Source of the DNA: Paracoccaceae bacterium
GTDB lineage: Bacteria; Pseudomonadota; Alphaproteobacteria; Rhodobacterales; Rhodobacteraceae
Direction: 5' to 3'
Assembly: GCA_002401945.1 (NCBI GenBank)
Contig: NVUP01000002.1
Span: 189,074 to 194,671 of the forward strand
Length of the DNA: 5,598 nt
The first letter of the stretch is position 1, and every line of letters starts with the position of its first letter. The notes beneath the pieces were generated by a model. It had not been told where the DNA came from and made no database searches. It worked only from the letters and a program-made list of their open reading frames with translations. Below are positions 1 through 5,373 of the stretch, in pieces. The position numbers and the translations under genes are program-made.

Positions 1-558
1 ACCGTCGGCACCATGGGCCAACTCCCCGATGGTGAAGTCTTGCTGGTGGAAACCGTCGCTGACGTCGCCAATGTCACGGTGCGAGATGAAACCCGGCTGG
101 CCTTTGTCACCCAGACCACCCTGTCGATCGACGACACCAAAGACATTGTTGCGGCGCTTCAAAACCGGTTTCCCGCCATCATCGGCCCGCACAAGGAAGA
201 CATCTGTTATGCCACCACCAACCGCCAGGAAGCGGTGAAGACGGTGGCTCCAAAATGTGATGCCTTACTGGTGGTTGGGGCGCCAAACTCTTCCAACTCG
301 CGTCGGCTGGTCGAGGTTGGCGCCAAAGCAGGCTGCAAATACGCCCAGTTGGTACAACGCGCCACCAACATCGACTGGCGCGCTCTCGAAGGCATCCGCA
401 GTGTCGCCATCACCGCCGGCGCCTCGGCCCCCGAACTGCTGGTCAACGAAGTGATCAACGCCTTCCGCAGCCGCTATGATGTGACCGTCGAGGTGGTGGA
501 AACCGCCGTTGAAAACATCGAATTCAAAGTACCGCGGGTGCTGCGCCAACCGGCTTAG
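1..558 (+). CDS. ispH: 4-hydroxy-3-methylbut-2-enyl diphosphate reductase IspH, C-terminal part (5' end outside window)
   Basis: IspH is the cytosolic [4Fe-4S] enzyme that reduces HMBPP to IPP and DMAPP in the last step of the MEP isoprenoid pathway. The open frame enters at base 1 (TVGTMGQLP) and ends at TAG 556-558, giving 185 residues; a full IspH has a little over 300, so roughly the first 40%, with two of the three cluster cysteines, lies upstream. The ATG at 13 is an internal Met of the GTMGQ motif, not the start. Visible family signatures in order are [30 protein letters not shown] (the Cys at 205-207 is the third cluster ligand), [12 protein letters not shown] (substrate-binding Ser/Asn) and ITAGASAPE. 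All expected residues in this part are present, so it should be functional. It leads the plus-strand genes, but the 86-base gap that follows leaves co-transcription open. Confidence 0.96.
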   Translation, partial: TVGTMGQLPDGEVLLVETVADVANVTVRDETRLAFVTQTTLSIDDTKDIVAALQNRFPAIIGPHKEDICYATTNRQEAVKTVAPKCDALLVVGAPNSSNSRRLVEVGAKAGCKYAQLVQRATNIDWRALEGIRSVAITAGASAPELLVNEVINAFRSRYDVTVEVVETAVENIEFKVPRVLRQPA

Positions 559-644
559 GGCCTGGCAAAATTCTGCACGTTGTGACAGCTGGCCTGCACC
601 ATGTTAGGCTTTGATGGCCGTTTCAGATACCCGGAGCCATTTTG
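559..644. other. intergenic gap between ispH and the LysE-type gene
   Basis: Eighty-six bases without a coding signal. No hairpin followed by a T-tract is visible, so there is no obvious intrinsic terminator for ispH. The only regulatory-looking element is the Shine-Dalgarno GGAG at 633-636. A weak promoter-like pair (TTGTGA at 580-585, TGTTAG at 602-607, 16-base spacer) lies here but matches consensus poorly, so I do not call it. Confidence 0.5.
633..636 (+). promoter_or_regulatory. Shine-Dalgarno GGAG that favours the ATG at 645
   Basis: GGAG lies 8 bases before the ATG at 645 and 5 bases before the adjacent in-frame TTG at 642. The spacing and the stronger codon both favour ATG 645 as the start of the exporter gene. 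Confidence 0.6.
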
Positions 645-1259
645 ATGATTTCCCTGCATTTCCTGCTCACTGCCTTTGTTGTTGTTCTGGCCCCCGGAAC
701 CGGCGTCATCTACACGCTGGCGTTGGGATTGGGTCAGGGGCGACGGGCTGCGCTCTGGGCCGCTTTGGGCTGCACCTTTGGCATTCTACCACATCTGGCG
801 GCCGCCACTCTGGGTCTGGCGGCGGTGCTGCACAGCTCGGCGCTGCTGTTTCAGATCGTCAAAATCGCCGGCGTGCTTTATCTGCTCTATCTCGCCTGGC
901 AGGCGCTGAAGTCCGGCGGTGCGCTTGCCATTGCCTCGGACATCCGCGCTCAGCCCGGGATCAGGATCGCCCAGCGCGGTGCCCTGATAAATATCCTCAA
1001 TCCCAAGCTCTCGATATTCTTCCTGGCTCTGCTGCCGCCGTTCCTCAGCGGTGATCCGACCTCCGCCACGCTGGAGATGACCCTGCTTGGCGCGGTGTTC
1101 ATGGCCCTGACATTTGTGATCTTTGTACTCTACGGCCTGTTTGCCGCCACTGCGCGCGATTACGTGTTGGGTTCAGAACGGGTGCTGGCCTGGCTCAACC
1201 GCGGCTTTGCCGCCATCTTTGCCGGTCTGGCAGCACGTCTGGCCATTGAGCGCGCCTAA
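645..1259 (+). CDS. LysE/RhtB-family amino acid exporter
   Basis: A 204-residue inner-membrane protein of the LysE/RhtB (resistance to homoserine/threonine) translocator family, whose members export amino acids or related small metabolites by secondary transport; the substrate cannot be read from sequence. The length matches the usual 200-210. The N-terminal signature is present: a first hydrophobic helix (about residues 4-28) carrying the P17-G18-T19-G20 turn, then G-x-G-x-G-R-R before the second helix (about 35-60). Helix 3 is near 66-87, then a polar loop, then the conserved ALINILNPK (113-121) leading into helix 4 (SIFFLALLPPFL). Two more hydrophobic segments cover about 145-168 and 184-200. 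In the family the first turn usually reads PGP; here it is PGT, a common variant. I start at ATG 645; a TTG directly upstream would add one residue. The stop is TAA at 1257-1259, 23 bases before the next gene. Family confidence is high; the substrate is unknown. Confidence 0.88.
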   Translation: MISLHFLLTAFVVVLAPGTGVIYTLALGLGQGRRAALWAALGCTFGILPHLAAATLGLAAVLHSSALLFQIVKIAGVLYLLYLAWQALKSGGALAIASDIRAQPGIRIAQRGALINILNPKLSIFFLALLPPFLSGDPTSATLEMTLLGAVFMALTFVIFVLYGLFAATARDYVLGSERVLAWLNRGFAAIFAGLAARLAIERA

Positions 1260-1282
1260 ATCTTCCCCAAGCTGGAGCAACC

Positions 1283-1882
1283 ATGACGGATCATGAAACG
1301 ATGCAGGTCTATGCCAAATCGGCTGAGGCCTACGCCACCTGCTTTGCCAACACCAAGGACATTGATCAAGAGGCTGACCTAGTGGCGTTCCAGGCCAAGA
1401 TCCCAATAGGAGGGCGGGTGCTCGACCTTGGTTGCGGTCCGGGCCAATGGGCGGATCGGCTGCTAAAAGCCGGGCTTGTGGTCGACGCCATGGATGCCTC
1501 TCCAGAAATGGCCGCATTGACGAAGATGAAATTTGGAATTGATGTGCAAATCGCAAGCTTTGAGGATCTGACGGTTGCAAACCACTATGATGGCATTTGG
1601 GCCAATTTCAGCCTTCTGCACGCCCCTCGCGCTAATTTCTCGGGCCATCTAAGGCGCATTCACCGCGCTCTACACCCCGGCGGCACCCTGCATATTGGCA
1701 TGAAACTGGGCACCGGCGAGGCCCGTGACCACTTGGGTCGTTTCTATGCCTATTACGGCGAAGAGGAACTGCGCACCTTGTTGACCGAGGCCAGTTTCAC
1801 CGTAACCCGCACAAGACTTGGAAATGGCAAAGGATTGGCTGGCAGCGACGATACCTTCGTAGTAATGACCGCACATGGCTGA
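1283..1882 (+). CDS. class I SAM-dependent methyltransferase
   Basis: A 199-residue Rossmann-fold methyltransferase, probably cytosolic, transferring a methyl group from S-adenosylmethionine to an unidentified acceptor. Motif [10 protein letters not shown], is at residues 46-54; the acidic residue closing strand 2 that binds the SAM ribose is D71 in AMDAS; SFEDL (92-96) fits the adenine-contacting motif. [12 protein letters not shown] (102-113) is the strand-4 motif, and [13 protein letters not shown] (129-141) is the usual post-motif with the PGG turn. The C-terminal segment [13 protein letters not shown] is the helix seen in many Methyltransf_11/25-type proteins. It resembles small stand-alone methyltransferases annotated as TehB- or UbiE-like, but nothing shows a tellurite or quinone role. 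The start ATG 1283 has GGAG at 1274-1277, 5 bases upstream. Its last 8 bases overlap the start of rnhA. By eye it looks slightly more A/T-rich and less codon-biased than the flanking genes, a weak hint of a different history. Confidence 0.88.
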   Translation: MTDHETMQVYAKSAEAYATCFANTKDIDQEADLVAFQAKIPIGGRVLDLGCGPGQWADRLLKAGLVVDAMDASPEMAALTKMKFGIDVQIASFEDLTVANHYDGIWANFSLLHAPRANFSGHLRRIHRALHPGGTLHIGMKLGTGEARDHLGRFYAYYGEEELRTLLTEASFTVTRTRLGNGKGLAGSDDTFVVMTAHG

Positions 1883-2345
1883 CCTATTTGCATATACCGA
1901 CGGAGCTTGCTCCGGTAATCCCGGCCCCGGCGGCTGGGGCGTGCTGCTGCGCGCCACTGATGATGACGGCAATATTGCCAAAGAGCGCGAGCTGAAAGGC
2001 GGCGAACCCGATACCACCAACAACCGCATGGAGTTGCTGGCCGCGATCAACGCGCTGGAAAGCCTCAGCCGACCCTCGACACTGACCGTGGTCACCGACT
2101 CGGCCTATGTGAAAAACGGTGTCACCACCTGGATTTTTAGCTGGAAGAAAAACGGCTGGAAAACCGCCAGCAGAAAGCCGGTCAAGAACGTCGACCTGTG
2201 GCAACGGATCGACGAGGCGCAGGCCCGCCACCAGGTGACCTGGAAATGGATCAAAGGCCACGCCGGCCACGCCGAGAACGAGCGTGCGGACGAGTTGGCC
2301 CGGGCAGGCATGGCGCCGTTCAAACCCGGCAAAGGCAAGCGCTGA
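1875..2345 (+). CDS. rnhA: ribonuclease HI
   Basis: RNase HI is a cytosolic Mg2+-dependent endonuclease that cuts the RNA strand of RNA-DNA hybrids, removing R-loops and replication primers. The 156-residue length matches bacterial RNase HI (E. coli 155). The DEDD catalytic set is complete: D9 in [17 protein letters not shown]53 in NNRMELLA, D75 in VTDSAYV and D139 in ENERADELA, plus the loop His129 in KGHAGH. The basic handle region of type 1 enzymes is present ([16 protein letters not shown], about residues 90-105), and LWQRID follows as usual. ATG 1875 lies inside the methyltransferase gene, 8 bases before that gene's coding end. No clear Shine-Dalgarno precedes it, so translation probably depends on coupling to the upstream gene. 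The stop is TGA 2343-2345; the next gene on the opposite strand ends at 2360. Confidence 0.97.
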   Translation: MADLFAYTDGACSGNPGPGGWGVLLRATDDDGNIAKERELKGGEPDTTNNRMELLAAINALESLSRPSTLTVVTDSAYVKNGVTTWIFSWKKNGWKTASRKPVKNVDLWQRIDEAQARHQVTWKWIKGHAGHAENERADELARAGMAPFKPGKGKR

Positions 2346-2359
2346 CACCGTGGCTTGAA

Positions 2360-2596
2360 CTACTTCTGAAAATACCGCTGCCACAACCAGACCAGAAGTA
2401 GCGCGCCCAGCACCGCGCCGACAAACCCGGCCAGCATCCCCATCACCGTCAGCAAAAACCGCAGAACAAGACCACCGATCAGCGCTCCGGCCATGCCAAT
2501 CACCACGGTGGTCACCATATCCGTGTCAATCCGCATCAACCGCGTCGCCAGAAATCCGGCTGCGGCCCCGATGATAATCAAGGCAATAATTGGCAT
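2360..2596 (-). CDS. GlsB/YeaQ/YmgE-type small membrane protein (transglycosylase-associated family)
   Basis: A 78-residue, almost wholly hydrophobic inner-membrane protein. The pattern fits the GlsB/YeaQ/YmgE family, small stress-associated membrane proteins of unknown biochemistry that are often mislabelled transglycosylase-associated. Helix 1 (about residues 2-17) carries the Gly/Ala-rich GAAAGFLA, a short polar loop RIDTD follows, helix 2 contains VIGMAGALIGG (32-42), and helix 3 contains GFVGAVLGALLLVWLW (57-72), ending in a basic tail. I place the start at ATG 2596 rather than at the in-frame GTG at 2605, because GGAG and AAGGTGA sit at workable distances from the ATG but too close to or over the GTG. 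The GTG also overlaps the stop of the preceding small gene. It is the last gene of the minus-strand block, and its stop faces the rnhA stop. The family is fairly sure; the role is not. Confidence 0.8.
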   Translation of the reverse strand: MPIIALIIIGAAAGFLATRLMRIDTDMVTTVVIGMAGALIGGLVLRFLLTVMGMLAGFVGAVLGALLLVWLWQRYFQK

Positions 2597-2601
2597 TCCA
2601 C

Positions 2602-2612
2602 TCACCTTCTCC
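2602..2612 (-). promoter_or_regulatory. ribosome binding site of the GlsB-type gene, overlapping the upstream stop codon
   Basis: Read on the minus strand, GGAG (2612-2609) is followed by AAGGTGA (2608-2602), ending 5 bases before ATG 2596. The final TGA (2604-2602) is also the stop codon of the upstream small reading frame. This arrangement points to translational coupling and supports ATG 2596 over GTG 2605. Confidence 0.55.
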
Positions 2613-2789
2613 AGTGAAAGGGCACGATGATCAGCGCCCCGACTGGCGACACAATGGCATTCCAGCCCGCCGCATGAAAGCCAATGCCAAACATCAGCCG
2701 GACAAAGTAGAATAGGAACGCGCCACCGACACAGATGATGATCGACGGCAGATCGCCGTTGGCAGTGAACCCAGTCCGTTCAACACCAT
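2602..2789 (-). pseudogene. small membrane-protein gene between fmt and the GlsB-type gene, apparently frameshifted
   Basis: The minus strand here looks like a gene with one base missing. A GGAGAA Shine-Dalgarno (2800-2795) just after the fmt stop precedes ATG 2789, which opens MVLNGLGSLP and then runs to a stop after 33 codons in an unconvincing, Ser/Arg-rich frame. The neighbouring frame, from about 2760 to TGA 2604-2602, reads NGDLPSIII, then a hydrophobic segment (CVGGAFLFYFV), then GIGFHAAGWNA, a second hydrophobic stretch (PVGALIIVP) and FHWRR. That frame has no ATG, GTG or TTG between its upstream stop (2793-2791) and this region. Joining the two frames by restoring one base gives 62 residues plus a stop, a compact protein with two probable membrane segments that ends 5 bases before the next start codon. 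I do not recognise its function. It could be a true pseudogene, a sequencing error, or a recoded gene; I see no classical slippery heptamer. Confidence 0.6.
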
Positions 2790-2802
2790 TTCATTTCTCC
2801 GG

Positions 2803-3708
2803 TCAGAAACAGTCGCCCGGCTTCATCGGGAAGCCACGCAGGAATATCTCGCGGTCCTGCGCGCCCTTGCCCGCCCGTTGCAAGCGCAGCAGCTCCACCG
2901 CACCGGTTCCGCAGGCAATTGTGAGGTTTTCATCCAACACTTCACCGAGGTTTCCCTGCCCCTCAGCCAGCTTTGACGCCAGCAACTTGACCCGCTGACC
3001 ACCAACCTCGCTCCAGGCACCGGGGAAGGGTGACAGCCCGCGGATCTGCCGGTCCACCTCAACCGCCGGACGGCTCCAGTCGATGCGCGCCTCTGCCTTG
3101 TCGATCTTAGACGCATAGGTAACGCCCTGCTCGGGCTGTTCTTCAGGCATCAGGTCAGGCAGTTGCTCTATTGCCGTCACAATCAACTTGGCGCCCATTT
3201 GCATCAGCCGGTCATGCAGTTGCGCCGTGGTCTCTTCAGCGCCGATACCCGTAGCCTGACGCAACAGCACCGGCCCGGTGTCCAGACCGGCCTCCATCTG
3301 CATGATACAAATGCCGGTCTCAGCATCACCTGCCATAATCGCGCGGTGGATCGGAGCAGCCCCGCGCCAGCGCGGCAGCAGGCTGGCATGAATGTTCAGA
3401 CAGCCCTGGGCGGGCGCATCCAGAATAGCTTGCGGCAGGATCAGCCCATAGGCCACCACCACCGCAATGTCAGCGCCCAGCGCAGCAAACTCAACCTGCA
3501 CCTCGGGTGTCTTCAACGACACCGGATGGCGCACCGCCAACCCCAGCTCAACCGCCCGCGCATGCACCGGAGTGGGCCTGTCCTTCTTGCCGCGCCCCGC
3601 CGGGCGCGGTGGCTGGCAATAGACCGCAGCAATCTCGTGCCCGGCCTCGACCAATGCCTCCAGCACCGGAACCGAAAAATCGGGTGTTCCCATGAATATG
3701 ATGCGCAT
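2803..3708 (-). CDS. fmt: methionyl-tRNA formyltransferase
   Basis: Fmt transfers a formyl group from 10-formyltetrahydrofolate to methionyl-tRNA(fMet), making the initiator for bacterial translation in the cytosol. At 301 residues it is close to the family norm (about 300-315). The N-terminal Rossmann-type domain starts with [19 protein letters not shown]. The basic tRNA-contacting loop [16 protein letters not shown] spans 34-49. The active site is in [16 protein letters not shown] (105-120), with N105 and H107, and D143 in [10 protein letters not shown] completes the triad. The C-terminal OB-like domain (about 205-301) contains [14 protein letters not shown] and [13 protein letters not shown], both typical. 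Start ATG 3708 has only a weak purine-rich AGAGAAAG 7 bases upstream. It follows the three deformylase-family genes, so formylation and deformylation are encoded together. The 54-base gap before it, with a palindrome, is the loosest junction in the block. Confidence 0.97.
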   Translation of the reverse strand: MRIIFMGTPDFSVPVLEALVEAGHEIAAVYCQPPRPAGRGKKDRPTPVHARAVELGLAVRHPVSLKTPEVQVEFAALGADIAVVVAYGLILPQAILDAPAQGCLNIHASLLPRWRGAAPIHRAIMAGDAETGICIMQMEAGLDTGPVLLRQATGIGAEETTAQLHDRLMQMGAKLIVTAIEQLPDLMPEEQPEQGVTYASKIDKAEARIDWSRPAVEVDRQIRGLSPFPGAWSEVGGQRVKLLASKLAEGQGNLGEVLDENLTIACGTGAVELLRLQRAGKGAQDREIFLRGFPMKPGDCF

Positions 3709-3727
3709 TGCTTTGCTTTCTCTGTAG

Positions 3728-3747
3728 GGTGCGTGCTGGCACGCACC
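3728..3747. repeat. perfect inverted repeat (9-base arms, 2-base centre) upstream of fmt
   Basis: GGTGCGTGC (3728-3736), TG, then GCACGCACC (3739-3747): a perfect 20-base palindrome apart from its two-base centre. As RNA it would fold into a stem of 8 G/C-rich pairs with a CTGG or CCAG tetraloop. It lies 16 bases beyond the def-like stop and 19 bases before the fmt start. In the direction of transcription it is followed by CTACAGAGAAAG, with no T-tract, so it is not a standard intrinsic terminator. From memory, dispersed elements of the form GGGTGCGTGC...GCACGCACC occur in roseobacter genomes, so this may be one copy of an interspersed repeat. That part is inference. Confidence 0.75.
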
Positions 3748-3762
3748 ATCCGTTGCCAGCTA

Positions 3763-4260
3763 TCACCCGCTCAGCTTTTTGGCCTTACGCAACAGCATGT
3801 CGCGCCTCACCTTGCTCAGACGGTCAAAATACATCTGGCCATTCAAATGGTCGATCTGGTGCTGCACACTGGTGGCCTCAACACCGACAAAATCACGCCG
3901 GTCAATCTGCCCCGCCTCGTTCATGAACCGAACAGTCACCGCCCGAGGCCGCTTAATCTTGGCCGAGACGCCCGGCAGGTTGGGGCTGGCCTCTTCATGT
4001 TCGCGCAATTCGATCGAGGCATGCAGCACCTCCGGATTGGCCATCTTCACCGCCTTGCCCCGCTCCCGCGAGCCATCCACCACCGCCAATCGCAACATCA
4101 CTCCAATCTGCGGCGCGCCCAAGCCCACTCCGGGCATCGCCTCCATGGTCTCAACCATGTCCTCCCAAATGACGCGGATCTCGTCGGTGATCTCACTTAC
4201 CTTTTCGGCCTTGGTGCGCAGCCGTTTGTCGGGCCAGGGTAGGCAGATGCGGGTGGTCAT
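3763..4260 (-). CDS. peptide deformylase-like protein lacking key catalytic residues
   Basis: A 165-residue protein with the fold pattern of peptide deformylase but a damaged active site. Motif 1 is near-normal, GVGLGAPQ (44-51), keeping Gln51. Motif 2, EGCLSIPG in active enzymes, reads EASPNLPG (90-97), so the metal-binding Cys is Ser92. Motif 3, HExDH, reads HQIDH (134-138), keeping both metal-binding His but with the catalytic Glu replaced by Gln135. I checked both changes in the bases (AGC for Ser, CAG for Gln). Loss of ligand and general base together predicts little or no deformylase activity. The frame is nonetheless full length and well kept, with a basic C-terminal tail (KVRRDMLLRKAKKL) resembling that of the first deformylase in the run. 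Start ATG 4260 overlaps the previous stop (ATGA) and has GGAGA at 4272-4268, 7 bases upstream. It may be a regulatory or nascent-chain-binding paralogue; the role is unknown. Confidence 0.88.
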   Translation of the reverse strand: MTTRICLPWPDKRLRTKAEKVSEITDEIRVIWEDMVETMEAMPGVGLGAPQIGVMLRLAVVDGSRERGKAVKMANPEVLHASIELREHEEASPNLPGVSAKIKRPRAVTVRFMNEAGQIDRRDFVGVEATSVQHQIDHLNGQMYFDRLSKVRRDMLLRKAKKLSG

Positions 4261-4760
4261 TTTACAGTCTCCAAAAATTCAGCCTCGGCCTTGTCGCGGG
4301 TTTCCCCCGACAGGTGGTCAAATGTCACCCTGCCGTTCAGGTGGTCTAACTCGTGCTGAATGCAGCGGGCCTCAAACCCATCGAAATCGGCCATGTGAAT
4401 ATCACCTTCGGCGGCGGTCCATTGCACGGTGACCGCTTTGGGCCGCTCAACAGGCACCAACACACCTGGGATCGACAGGCAGCCCTCGTCCCCCGCCACA
4501 AGAATACGTTCAGCGGCCATGATGGTTGGGTTGATCATCACCATTGGCGCTGGCGCTGGCGTGCCCTCTTTCCAGCTGCAGTCCATCACAAACAAGCGCT
4601 TCATCACACCAATCTGCGGTGCCGCCAGCCCCCGGCCCTGTGCCGCATACATGGTGTCGAACATATCCGCGATCAGATCATCCAGCAGCTCGGAGTGCAC
4701 AGGCTCACAGCGCTGCGTCAGTCGGACATCAGGCCAGACCAGGATCGGGCGAACACTCAC
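4257..4760 (-). CDS. def: peptide deformylase (second of the tandem run)
   Basis: Peptide deformylase is a metal-dependent hydrolase that removes the N-formyl group from the initiator Met of nascent proteins at the ribosome exit. The 167 residues fit the family (about 165-175). All three motifs are intact: GRGLAAPQ (42-49, Gln49), EGCLSIPG (92-99, Cys94 as metal ligand) and HELDH (136-140, with His136, His140 and catalytic Glu137). It differs from the first copy in the stretch after motif 2 (VLVPVERP here, EQYGEVTRP there). It also has an acidic C-terminus (GETRDKAEAEFLETVK) instead of the basic ribosome-binding-type tail, so the two copies have diverged and may differ in substrate preference or ribosome binding. 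The start is GTG 4760 within GTGA, overlapping the previous stop by 4 bases. No good Shine-Dalgarno is visible, which suggests termination-reinitiation. Confidence 0.94.
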   Translation of the reverse strand: MSVRPILVWPDVRLTQRCEPVHSELLDDLIADMFDTMYAAQGRGLAAPQIGVMKRLFVMDCSWKEGTPAPAPMVMINPTIMAAERILVAGDEGCLSIPGVLVPVERPKAVTVQWTAAEGDIHMADFDGFEARCIQHELDHLNGRVTFDHLSGETRDKAEAEFLETVK

Positions 4761-5275
4761 CCGCGCGCCATTTCGCGTTTCAGCTTCTGCATCTTGCGGG
4801 TGATCATCTGACGTCGCAGCGGCTTGAGATAATCAATGAACAGCTTGCCCTGCAGATGGTCGATCTCGTGCTGCACGCAGGTTGCCCACAGCTCGTCAAA
4901 TGTCTCGCGCTGAGCATTGCCGTCGCGGTCCATCCACTCCACATCCACCACTTTGGGGCGGGTCACTTCGCCATATTGCTCGGGGATCGACAGGCAGCCT
5001 TCCTCATAGACGTTGGTCTCGTCCGAGGAAGACAGAACAACCGGATTGAACATCACCAAAGACCGCGGCGCGGCGCCTTCCTCCTTGACGCAATCCAGCA
5101 CGATCAGCCGGTCCGTCACTCCGAGTTGCGGCGCGGCCAGGCCGATGCCCGGCGCATCATACATGGTTTCCAGCATGTCATCAGCCAGCGCTCGCAGCGC
5201 ATCAGTGATGTCCGCCACAGGCGCACAGATCTTTTTCAACCGAGGATCGGGATGGATCAGAATATTACGTTTCAT
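4757..5275 (-). CDS. def: peptide deformylase (first of the tandem run)
   Basis: The most canonical of the three copies and probably the main housekeeping deformylase. In 172 residues it has the N-terminal ILIHPDPRLKK, motif 1 GIGLAAPQ (43-50, Gln50), motif 2 EGCLSIPEQ (92-100, metal ligand Cys94), and motif 3 HEIDH (136-140, with His136, His140 and catalytic Glu137). The C-terminal segment LKPLRRQMITRKMQKLKREMARG is a positively charged amphipathic helix of the kind that in E. coli Def docks on the ribosome near the tunnel exit. It is the first gene of the minus-strand block; its stop TGA (4759-4757) overlaps the next start by 4 bases. Upstream of ATG 5275 there is no AGGAG-like site, only a G-run touching the start codon, so initiation may be from a leaderless or near-leaderless transcript. 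Confidence 0.96.
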   Translation of the reverse strand: MKRNILIHPDPRLKKICAPVADITDALRALADDMLETMYDAPGIGLAAPQLGVTDRLIVLDCVKEEGAAPRSLVMFNPVVLSSSDETNVYEEGCLSIPEQYGEVTRPKVVDVEWMDRDGNAQRETFDELWATCVQHEIDHLQGKLFIDYLKPLRRQMITRKMQKLKREMARG

Positions 5276-5373
5276 GCCCCCGATTTAGGCCATTGGTCCA
5301 GCCGCTGCAACGCCCCCCTTGCACACCCCGCGTTTCCCAGTAACTTCGCCTCCAAACACGAGGAGATTTCCGG
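5276..5373. other. divergent intergenic region between def and the aminotransferase gene
   Basis: Ninety-eight bases that must hold the promoter of the minus-strand def-fmt block and probably one for the plus-strand aminotransferase. Toward the right, TTGCAC (5319-5324) and TAACTT (5341-5346) with a 16-base spacer form a weak sigma-70-like pair. Toward the left, TTGCAG (5310-5305) and CTAAAT (5288-5283), also with a 16-base spacer, form an even weaker pair whose start point would fall at about the def ATG. No operator-like palindrome is evident. The right-hand end has AGGAG at 5361-5365, 8 bases before ATG 5374. Confidence 0.35.

Noticed and set aside
580..607. Possible promoter upstream of the LysE-type gene (TTGTGA, 16 bases, TGTTAG)
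   Set aside because: Only about 4 of 6 and 3 of 6 matches to the two consensus hexamers, a level expected by chance in any intergenic stretch.
611..1054. Plus-strand open frame overlapping the start of the LysE-type gene in another frame
   Set aside because: Cys/His/Arg-rich translation without motifs; the membrane-protein frame has the family signatures and a correctly placed ribosome binding site.
2336..2357. Inverted repeat CAAGC/GCTTG at the end of rnhA as a possible terminator
   Set aside because: Five-base stem with a 12-base loop and no T-tract on either strand; too weak for an intrinsic terminator.
1884..2384. Minus-strand open frame of 166 codons opposite rnhA
   Set aside because: rnhA has the complete DEDD active site over the same bases; the antisense translation shows no recognisable pattern.
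2735..2998. Plus-strand open frame across the fmt 3' end and the small-gene region
   Set aside because: Antisense to the conserved fmt C-terminus and to the hydrophobic small frame; its Ser/Pro/Arg-rich translation looks like a shadow.
3163..4242. Long plus-strand open frame of 359 codons antisense to fmt and the def-like gene
   Set aside because: The translation is rich in His, Gln, Arg and Pro with no family pattern, and it runs opposite two clearly recognisable genes. It is a by-product of high G+C codon bias.
4547..4561. Short GGCGCT-type tandem repeat inside def-2
   Set aside because: It encodes the Pro-Ala repeat of a surface loop (TPAPAPM) in frame; it is too short and too ordinary for a high-G+C gene to mean more.
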